Below are positions 5,182 to 11,528 of a stretch of 25,393 nucleotides of DNA, one piece after another. Within the stretch, counting starts at the first letter, position 1, and each line of letters opens with the position of its first letter. The notes below the pieces were generated by a model, which ran no database searches, was not told the origin of the DNA, and saw nothing but the letters and a program-made list of their open reading frames with translations. Source of the DNA: UBA4064 sp050179135 (GTDB lineage: Bacteria > Desulfobacterota > Desulfobacteria > Desulfobacterales > Desulfatirhabdiaceae); NCBI GenBank assembly GCA_050179135.1, contig JBFXFK010000067.1, positions 1-25,393 on the forward strand. The letters run 5' to 3'. The translations under genes and the position numbers were made by a program.

Positions 5182-7038
5182 TTACATATGAAACCCCACG
5201 GTAACCGTGGTTCCGCCGGACGCCAGACAGTCTTCCACGCGATTGCAGAACCGGCACAGCAACACATCACCCGGGCAGAGGTCCTCGTTTCTGGGAATAT
5301 ACCGGCAGCGGGTCGAGGACAGGTGGATGGAAAAATGATATCGTTCGGAAAATATCTTCATTCGAAGCAGATCAAATCCCCGTCCCCCCGCATTGAAATC
5401 ATACGGTTTTTTGGTGGAATATTCAAGCGTTCCCCGGGTTGTGACATGACTTTGAAAAATCAGTTTCTGGTCATCGGCGGTTATGCCGACACCAAAGTCG
5501 GCCACCGTCAACTCCGGGCCGCTGCTGCCGTTTGCCACCCGAACATCTATCCGACTGTTGTCCGGCGTGTTTTCAACCGCATTTCGAATGAGTCCGACAA
5601 TCACCTTCGTCAAGACATCCGGCGGGATGAAAACCGGAGAGGTCTTTCTCAGGTCAAGATTCAGATTGCATTTCCTGCCACTGTACTCAAATTGTATCTT
5701 CTCGATCAACTGCTTTGTGAATACGGCCAGATCAATTTCTTCAGGGATGGCATCTTTCGGGCCAAAGAGGGTATCGATACGCTGGCGCAGGCGGTCCACG
5801 ATCCGATCCTCACCAATCTCCTCAACCAGAACTTCCAGCTCATCCCTGCAAACCTCCAGCAGATCCGACATCATATGGTAGGCCCGAAAATCTTTCTGAC
5901 GTAGAATATCCTCGATCTCATACTGCATCTCCAGAATCCGATCCAGATTCCGGGCTGCCCGATCCAGAATTCGTTTGACTCCCGGAATAGTGTCGGATGG
6001 CAGGCGGCTTTTCAGCAGACCAATGGAAGCGGACAATACCGAGACAGGGGTTTTCAGTTCATGGGACAGGTGGTGAATGACTTTTTCTTTGGCCCAGTTG
6101 AGACTTTGGACCTCTTCGTAGGATTTCTTCAGTTCTTCATTGATGATGGCATTTTCGATGGGATAGGCCACTGTCGTAGCGATGGCGCTCAGGAGCTCGA
6201 CATCGGCTTCAACAAATCCGCCATTGATTTTATTGACGGCGCACAGCACGCCAATGATGCGGTCTGATGTGCGTACGGGAACATCGAGCATGTTTTGGGT
6301 ATGATATCCGGTTTCATGATCGACAAATGAAAAAAAATAGGGACTTTGGGATGTATCCGGGACAATGAGCGGTTGACCGGTTTGATAGACATGTCCGGCA
6401 ACCCCCCTGTCAATCGGAAAGCGGATTTCCTTCATGCGTTGACCGGTTCCGGAATCGCCAAAATTGGTGGCCCGAAAATAGAATTCCTTGCGGTCATCGT
6501 CCAGCAAAATCACGGACGCGCCATCAACCGCCAGCAGTTCCTTGACTTCGCGGATAATGAAATCCAGCCGGTCATCCAGGCGCCGGAACTGGTACAGGGC
6601 CCTGGCAATTCGAAACATGGCCTGATTGACCCGGCTGACCCGCTTTTCTGCAGTGACATCCCGAAGCGTGATGACCTGGCCGGCAGGCTGGCCGGCTTCG
6701 TCATAAAAAATGGCGCCATCGATCACGATGTCGAGCAACCGGCCATCCCGTGTCAACCGCTGGGTCTCGATCCCGTATATCACCCGTTCTGCCAGCAGGT
6801 GTTTCAGGCCTTCCCGGGTTTCTTCCTTCAGATGCTCCGGGACAAACGGAATATGCCTGCCTTCCAGTTCTTTCAGAGTCCAGCCGAATACCTTTTCAAA
6901 GGCCGGATTCAGATAGGATACCGTACTGTCCAGATTGAATACAAACACCGGATCCGGCAAAAAATTCAAAAATGCACGATACCGCTGCTCGGCGGCAAAA
7001 CAGGAATTTGAATTTGTAAGATCGCTGTCGGATGTCAC
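5182..7038 (-). CDS. PAS-GAF soluble hybrid-sensor histidine kinase with Cys-rich ATPase insert
   Basis: The 618-aa kinase has a PAS domain (about 16-130), a GAF domain (about 150-300) and HisKA with His326 in HLSHELKTP. A long charged helical linker (about 365-425) leads to an ATPase domain (N box Asn486 in GLIRNAVEN, DFGVG at 514-518). The G2 box is unusual (GGRGFDLL near 551-558). An insert before the last strand carries Cys578, Cys588, Cys595, Cys598 and Cys604. No membrane segment is present, so signals are cytoplasmic. Translation starts at GTG 7038 with AAAGG upstream. It follows paaK on the same strand, so it may sense aromatic substrate or redox state; that is inference. There is no receiver domain, so it is not a hybrid in the phosphorelay sense. 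Confidence 0.9.
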   Translation of the reverse strand: MTSDSDLTNSNSCFAAEQRYRAFLNFLPDPVFVFNLDSTVSYLNPAFEKVFGWTLKELEGRHIPFVPEHLKEETREGLKHLLAERVIYGIETQRLTRDGRLLDIVIDGAIFYDEAGQPAGQVITLRDVTAEKRVSRVNQAMFRIARALYQFRRLDDRLDFIIREVKELLAVDGASVILLDDDRKEFYFRATNFGDSGTGQRMKEIRFPIDRGVAGHVYQTGQPLIVPDTSQSPYFFSFVDHETGYHTQNMLDVPVRTSDRIIGVLCAVNKINGGFVEADVELLSAIATTVAYPIENAIINEELKKSYEEVQSLNWAKEKVIHHLSHELKTPVSVLSASIGLLKSRLPSDTIPGVKRILDRAARNLDRILEMQYEIEDILRQKDFRAYHMMSDLLEVCRDELEVLVEEIGEDRIVDRLRQRIDTLFGPKDAIPEEIDLAVFTKQLIEKIQFEYSGRKCNLNLDLRKTSPVFIPPDVLTKVIVGLIRNAVENTPDNSRIDVRVANGSSGPELTVADFGVGITADDQKLIFQSHVTTRGTLEYSTKKPYDFNAGGRGFDLLRMKIFSERYHFSIHLSSTRCRYIPRNEDLCPGDVLLCRFCNRVEDCLASGGTTVTVGFHM

Positions 7039-7055
7039 GGGATACCTTTGGGATA

Positions 7056-7083
7056 GGCTGAAGACTGAAGGCTGAGGGCTGAA
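7056..7083. repeat. heptamer tandem array 2 (GRCTGAR x4)
   Basis: Four 7-base units (GGCTGAA, GACTGAA, GGCTGAG, GGCTGAA) run just upstream of the kinase start. They are the reverse complement of the array at 7124-7158, so the pair can fold into a long hairpin across about 40 bases. Confidence 0.8.
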
Positions 7084-7123
7084 GGGGAGGCAGGTGACAG
7101 AAAGCCTGATAGTTTATATTTAC

Positions 7124-7158
7124 CTTCAGTCTTCAGTCTTCAGCCTTCAGCCTTCAGC
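7124..7158. repeat. heptamer tandem array 3 (CTTCAGY x5)
   Basis: Five exact 7-base units (CTTCAGT twice, CTTCAGC three times) end ten bases from the paaK stop codon. Opposed to the array at 7056-7083 they form an inverted pair. On the plus strand the hairpin is followed by a run of six T at 7164-7169, but no plus-strand gene would use that as a terminator. Confidence 0.85.
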
Positions 7159-7167
7159 CTATATTTT

Positions 7168-8475
7168 TTACCGCAGATGCCGTGGCCTTTCGTCAACCAC
7201 TCTCAATGCCTTGCCTTCGCTTCTGGCAATGAATTTGGGCTCAACCAGATTGACCTCGATACTGATGCCCATCATTCCCCGAATATGTCCGGCAACCTTG
7301 GATTCCACCTGGAGCCGTTTTTCAGGACCGGCATCATAGACATCCTTTTTTCCTTCGACCTGAACCACCAGTTGATCCAGATATCCTTTTTTCCTGACAA
7401 CCAGCCGGTATTGCGGTTCAACCTCGGGAATTTCCAGAAGCAGAGACTCGATCTGGGAAGGAAACACATTGACGCCGCTGATGATGAGCATGTCATCGGT
7501 TCTGCCCGAGAGCTTTTCCATTTTCAATAGGGTTCTGCCGCAGGAGCAGGGTTCCTTGATAAACCGGGTGATATCCTTGGTTCGATACCGGAGAATCGGC
7601 ATGGCCTGTTTCTGAAGAGATGTAAACACCAGTTCCCCTTTTTCACCCAGTGGCAGCGGCTCGAATGTCACCGGATCAACCACTTCGGCCAGAAAATGAT
7701 CTTCATTGATATGCAGACCATTCTGCTCGATGCAGTCAAACGCAACACCCGGACCGGAAAGCTCGGTCAACCCGTAAGCCTCCATGGCCTTGATGCCCAT
7801 TCGCTCCTCGATTTCGTTCCGCATGGCAATTGTCCATGGTTCCGCCCCGAATACGCCGACCCGGAGGGGAAGAGACCGGATGTCCACCTTCAGTTCCTCT
7901 GCCCGCTCGGCAATGGTCAGGGCATAGGACGGGGTGCTGAACAGGACGGTTGCACCAAAGTCTTTCATCAGGGTAATCTGACGTTCTGTCAGTCCGGAGC
8001 TGGTCGGTACAAGGGTACAGCGGAGTTTGGCAGCGCCCTGATGAAACCCGAATCCACCGGTAAACAGGCCATAACCATAGGCATTCTGAACGATATCATC
8101 TTCACGGACACCTGCGGCAAAGAGATTTCGGGCCATACACTCGGACCAGTTCTCCAGATCACTTTCGGTATAGGGGCCGGTGATGGGCTTTCCGGTCGTT
8201 CCGGATGATGCATGGACCCTTACGACGTCTTTCAGTGGCACCGCACATAATCCAAACGGATAATTGTCCCGCAGATCGTTTTTAACCGTAAACGGCAGTT
8301 TGGCCACATCCTCCAGATGCTGGATATCGTTTGGATGCACATTCAGTTCATCCAGTTTCCGGCGGTAAAAGGGAACCTGCTCATACGCCCATGCAACCGT
8401 TTCCTTGAGTTTTTTAAGTTGCAACTTTTTTAAATCGGCTACCGGCATGCTTTCAATCGTGTCATTCCAGAACAT
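7168..8475 (-). CDS. paaK: phenylacetate-CoA ligase
   Basis: The 435-aa adenylate-forming enzyme activates phenylacetate or a related aryl-acetate: acid + ATP + CoA gives acyl-CoA + AMP + PPi. Visible motifs are the phosphate loop SSGTTGKP (90-97), YGLTE (234-238), YRTKDIT (297-303), the hinge GRTDD (324-328) and the near-C-terminal catalytic Lys422 in EGKALR. Length and motif spacing are those of PaaK. AAGGAG lies nine bases before the ATG. It follows iorB by 38 bases; the iorA-iorB-paaK order is common in anaerobes, where Ior makes aryl-acetyl-CoA from aryl-pyruvates. The exact aryl substrate (phenyl, hydroxyphenyl or indole acetate) cannot be read from sequence. Confidence 0.92.
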   Translation of the reverse strand: MFWNDTIESMPVADLKKLQLKKLKETVAWAYEQVPFYRRKLDELNVHPNDIQHLEDVAKLPFTVKNDLRDNYPFGLCAVPLKDVVRVHASSGTTGKPITGPYTESDLENWSECMARNLFAAGVREDDIVQNAYGYGLFTGGFGFHQGAAKLRCTLVPTSSGLTERQITLMKDFGATVLFSTPSYALTIAERAEELKVDIRSLPLRVGVFGAEPWTIAMRNEIEERMGIKAMEAYGLTELSGPGVAFDCIEQNGLHINEDHFLAEVVDPVTFEPLPLGEKGELVFTSLQKQAMPILRYRTKDITRFIKEPCSCGRTLLKMEKLSGRTDDMLIISGVNVFPSQIESLLLEIPEVEPQYRLVVRKKGYLDQLVVQVEGKKDVYDAGPEKRLQVESKVAGHIRGMMGISIEVNLVEPKFIARSEGKALRVVDERPRHLR

Positions 8476-8513
8476 ACGATCTCTCCTTGAATACCAACAG
8501 GTTGGGGGATAAA

Positions 8514-9104
8514 TTATGAATTTTGACGAAAACCCATATCAAATGCCTTGAGATTGACATCCAGAAATGCGGGTTTTGTTTTGGATCGAATCGCCGCCTT
8601 GACGGTTTCGGCTGTCAACGGCAGTACGCCGGTTCGGATCAATGCGCCCAAAAGAACGATATTGACGGCCATGACATTGCCGGCCTCTTTTGCCATGGCC
8701 GCCGCATCCAGTGCAATCAGTTTTGCGGTTTTGGCCCGGATCAACGCCTGAAGTTGGTTCAAATCCGGATAAACACCTTTTCCGATGGCTACGGTAAAGG
8801 GTGGAAGCGGGCTGATGTTGGTGACGACGATGGTTTTGGAATTGCATTTATTGAGGGCCCGAAGGGTTTCAGACGGTTCAAAGCCGACCAGCACATCCGC
8901 CTCGCCATCCGAGATGATCGTGCTGCCGGCTTTCCCAAAAATAAGTGATGATTCGACAACGCCGCCCCGCTGAGCCATTCCATGAATTTCACTCATTCGA
9001 AACGGAATTCCGGAAAGGAGCGCCGCTTCGCCCAGCACACTGGAAGCCAACAGATTTCCCTGACCGCCTACTGCGACAATGATCAGTCTTGTTGTATCAG
9101 ACAT
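8514..9104 (-). CDS. iorB: indolepyruvate:ferredoxin oxidoreductase, beta subunit
   Basis: The 196-aa protein is the gamma-type 2-oxoacid oxidoreductase subunit: the N-terminal GGQGNLLASSVLG loop, then SEIHGMAQRGG and DVLVGFEPSE, as in IorB. With IorA it oxidises aryl-pyruvates from Trp, Phe or Tyr transamination to aryl-acetyl-CoA, CO2 and reduced ferredoxin in the cytoplasm. AAGGG lies nine bases before ATG 9104. A 100-N assembly gap begins 29 bases upstream, so the true distance to iorA is unknown. Confidence 0.92.
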   Translation of the reverse strand: MSDTTRLIIVAVGGQGNLLASSVLGEAALLSGIPFRMSEIHGMAQRGGVVESSLIFGKAGSTIISDGEADVLVGFEPSETLRALNKCNSKTIVVTNISPLPPFTVAIGKGVYPDLNQLQALIRAKTAKLIALDAAAMAKEAGNVMAVNIVLLGALIRTGVLPLTAETVKAAIRSKTKPAFLDVNLKAFDMGFRQNS

Positions 9105-9133
9105 GGTTAAAATCCCTTAATTTTAAAAAGTTC

Positions 9134-9233
9134 NNNNNNNNNNNNNNNNNNNNNNNNNNNNNNNNNNNNNNNNNNNNNNNNNNNNNNNNNNNNNNNNNNN
9201 NNNNNNNNNNNNNNNNNNNNNNNNNNNNNNNNN
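9134..9233. other. assembly gap (100 N)
   Basis: Exactly 100 unknown bases lie between the iorA stop (9242) and the iorB start (9104). A round 100 usually marks a gap of unknown size, so extra sequence may be missing here. Both flanking genes are complete. Confidence 0.98.
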
Positions 9234-9241
9234 GATATGTG

Positions 9242-11092
9242 TTACGCTTTCAATGGAACAATGGCGTTTTCCGGGCAGATCTGGGCGCATACCGCACACC
9301 CGGCGCACATGACCGGATCGATTTTGACCCGTTCATTCTCGATGAAAAATGCCGGACATCCCAGCAGATTGACACAGTTCCGATGATTTTTGCATTTATC
9401 ATTGATGGTAAATGGTCTGGATTTGGCTTTTTTAAGACTTTTGGCATACAGCGTACACATCTCTTTGGCAATGACAACGGAAACCCCTTTAAAATTCAGG
9501 GCTTCTCGAATTGTCTCGATACTTTTGCCGACCTTGTACGGGTGAACCACCGATATGTGGGGAACGCCGATGGCCTTGACGATTTCCTCGATGGACAGTC
9601 TGCCGTATCCATCCAGTTTCATCAGACTCATATCGACACCGGGGTTGGGCTGGTGTCCGGTCATGGCCGTGATGCCGTTATCCAGAATGACCAGGGTAAA
9701 ATTGTGCTGGTTGAATACCGCGTTGATCAGGCCGGTGATGCCGGAATGAAAGAATGTCGAATCACCGATAAACGACACGACTTTCTGGTCGGAAACCCGG
9801 GAAAATCCGCAGGGAGTGCTGGTGGACCCGCCCATGCAGATCAAAAAATCACCCATTCCCAATGGCGGCAGAAATCCCAGTGTGTAACACCCGATATCGG
9901 TCGGATAAATGGTGTCGAGTCCTTCCGCCGCTTTTTTGACCTCGTAGAAGGTGGCCCGATGAGAACATCCGGCGCATAAATTGGGGGGACGCTGGGGAAT
10001 TTCCGGAACATCCGAAATATCCACAACCGGCTCCGGCGTGTAGGGAACACCAAAATAATTGGCGATGACCTCACGAACCTGTCTGGGGTTGTATTCATAG
10101 AGCCTTGAAAAAAGGTTCTTGTCCTTGCCCCTGATCGGAATCATGATGCCGGATTCCTGGGCGATGGATCGAACAGACTCTTCCATATACGGTTCGCCTT
10201 CCTCAACGATCAGGACTTTTTCGCAGTCCTTTAAAAATGAGGAAATCCGGTGGGTCGGCATGGGATGGGAAAATCCAATCCGCAATACCCGTGTCCGGTC
10301 GCCAATCTTCAGATCATCGATGGCATCCTGAACATAGGCATCGCTGACACCGTTGCAGATGATGCCCCATTTGCCACTTCCGGAAATTCGGTTATATTCC
10401 GAGGTCTCGGATATCGCCAGTGCCTTGTCCAGATTGGCCAGAAGCCTGACATGAAGTTTTCGCGAAACTGCGGGAACCGTCACATAACTGAACGGATCTC
10501 TTTTGAAGGCGCCTTTTGTAACACGGGGTTTGATGGCGCCAAGGGTAACCGGTGCTGTCGAATGATTGATCCGGGTGGTGGTCCGAAACAGAACCGGCTC
10601 CTGGAGTTTTTCGGACAGATCGAATGCATACCCGATCATGTTCTTGGCCTCTTCCACGGAAGACGGTTCCAGGATTGGAAGGCCGGACAGCTTGCCATAA
10701 TACCGGTTATCCTGCTCGTTCTGGCTGGAAAACATGAACGGGTCATCTGCGGTCAGAATCACCAGTCCGCCCGTTACGCCAACATATGCCAGGGTCATCA
10801 GTGCATCGGCAGCCACATTCAAACCCACGTGTTTCATCATGCACATGGTGCGAACGCCGCAGTTGGCGGTTGCAGCCGCCACCTCCAGCGCCACTTTTTC
10901 ATTGGTGCTGTATTCGAAATACAGATCACATTCCTGGGACATCTGAAAAAAATTGAGCGAAATTTCGGAAGAAGGTGTCCCGGGATAGGTTGTGGTCACG
11001 GCGACACCCGCCTCGATGGCGCCCCGGGCAATGGCTTCATTGCCAAGGAGCACCATTTGTGAACCGGGTTTGTCAGTCAATAATTTATGCAT
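9242..11092 (-). CDS. iorA: indolepyruvate:ferredoxin oxidoreductase, alpha subunit
   Basis: The 616-aa TPP enzyme carries the pyrimidine-domain motif TYPGTPSSEIS (35-45), NLCAGCSHR (371-379) and the TPP-pyrophosphate motif GDSTFFHSG with VILDNG (about 443-473). A C-terminal ferredoxin-like part has Cys567, Cys573 and Cys579, then Cys596, Cys599, Cys602 and Cys606, enough for two 4Fe-4S clusters. This is the standard IorA architecture. The frame is open to 11122, but ATG 11092 is chosen because AAGGA sits eight bases upstream and the protein then begins as in the family. The enzyme feeds electrons to ferredoxin and should be oxygen-sensitive. Confidence 0.93.
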   Translation of the reverse strand: MHKLLTDKPGSQMVLLGNEAIARGAIEAGVAVTTTYPGTPSSEISLNFFQMSQECDLYFEYSTNEKVALEVAAATANCGVRTMCMMKHVGLNVAADALMTLAYVGVTGGLVILTADDPFMFSSQNEQDNRYYGKLSGLPILEPSSVEEAKNMIGYAFDLSEKLQEPVLFRTTTRINHSTAPVTLGAIKPRVTKGAFKRDPFSYVTVPAVSRKLHVRLLANLDKALAISETSEYNRISGSGKWGIICNGVSDAYVQDAIDDLKIGDRTRVLRIGFSHPMPTHRISSFLKDCEKVLIVEEGEPYMEESVRSIAQESGIMIPIRGKDKNLFSRLYEYNPRQVREVIANYFGVPYTPEPVVDISDVPEIPQRPPNLCAGCSHRATFYEVKKAAEGLDTIYPTDIGCYTLGFLPPLGMGDFLICMGGSTSTPCGFSRVSDQKVVSFIGDSTFFHSGITGLINAVFNQHNFTLVILDNGITAMTGHQPNPGVDMSLMKLDGYGRLSIEEIVKAIGVPHISVVHPYKVGKSIETIREALNFKGVSVVIAKEMCTLYAKSLKKAKSRPFTINDKCKNHRNCVNLLGCPAFFIENERVKIDPVMCAGCAVCAQICPENAIVPLKA

Positions 11093-11115
11093 AAAATCGA
11101 TCCTTAATGAAAAAG

Positions 11116-11128
11116 TGAACAATGTTCA
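11116..11128. promoter_or_regulatory. palindrome upstream of iorA
   Basis: TGAACA, one base, TGTTCA is a perfect 6-1-6 inverted repeat centred 30 bases before the iorA start codon. It is the right size for a repressor site. No regulator gene lies in the window to pair with it, and no convincing promoter is seen next to it. Confidence 0.35.
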
Positions 11129-11197
11129 GTGATAAAGATAAAACAATGCGCGGTTCTTCCGCCGGATGACAGAAGGACGGGCGCGTAGCTTTCAAAG

Positions 11198-11225
11198 ACT
11201 GAAGGTTGAAGGCTGAAGACTGAAG
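11198..11225. repeat. heptamer tandem array 4 (GRYTGAA x4)
   Basis: Four 7-base units (GACTGAA, GGTTGAA, GGCTGAA, GACTGAA) lie between the 73-aa gene and iorA. They are the same unit family as the array at 7056-7083. Confidence 0.8.
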
Positions 11226-11252
11226 GCGCCGCTTACAGCATTCAGGCTGAGC

Positions 11253-11267
11253 AGCCGCCGGGCGGCT
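11253..11267. other. short GC-rich hairpin
   Basis: AGCCGC, a 3-base loop and GCGGCT form a compact stem between two heptamer arrays, downstream of the 73-aa gene. No T-run follows on the minus strand, so it is not a standard terminator; it may slow or stabilise the transcript. Confidence 0.35.
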
Positions 11268-11272
11268 TCTCT

Positions 11273-11300
11273 ATACTCACTACTCATCTCTCAATACTCA
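11273..11300. repeat. heptamer tandem array 5 (NTNCTCA x4)
   Basis: Four 7-base units (ATACTCA, CTACTCA, TCTCTCA, ATACTCA) directly abut the stop codon of the 73-aa gene. The unit differs from the other arrays but the 7-base period is the same. Confidence 0.75.
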
Positions 11301-11522
11301 TCAATCCGTTTTTCTGCGGGTATAAATGGTTTGGTAGCGGTCTGCGGATGCGGTCATGCATGCGGTGCATCCGGGCTCATTTTCCGGATCAAAGGGCTCG
11401 AGGCGAACCTCGAACCCGATTTCCTCATACATGGAAACGACATCGGAAAGACGGGGCTCATCCAGCGAATTTTGCCGCTCCCATCCTTCCAAAGCCAGTA
11501 TCTCATCCCGCTGACCGTACAT
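11301..11522 (-). CDS. 73-aa protein of unknown function in the CoA operon
   Basis: This short acidic protein (73 aa) has a CTAC pair of cysteines near residues 52-55 in EPGCTACMTA. I recognise no family. It starts six bases after the HADH-ECH stop codon on the same strand, so it is almost certainly co-transcribed with it. The frame is uninterrupted, uses codons like its neighbours and begins with ATG. The short spacing and the CxxC pair make a small metal-binding or redox helper possible, but nothing shows this directly. Confidence 0.6.
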   Translation of the reverse strand: MYGQRDEILALEGWERQNSLDEPRLSDVVSMYEEIGFEVRLEPFDPENEPGCTACMTASADRYQTIYTRRKTD

Positions 11523-11528
11523 GATCGA

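Noticed and set aside
7055..7169. Rho-independent terminator from the opposed heptamer arrays
   Set aside because: The T-run follows the hairpin on the plus strand, where there is no gene to terminate; on the minus strand no T-run follows.
9089..9979. Plus-strand open frame spanning the N gap and iorA
   Set aside because: It includes the run of unknown bases and is the antisense of a clear IorA gene.
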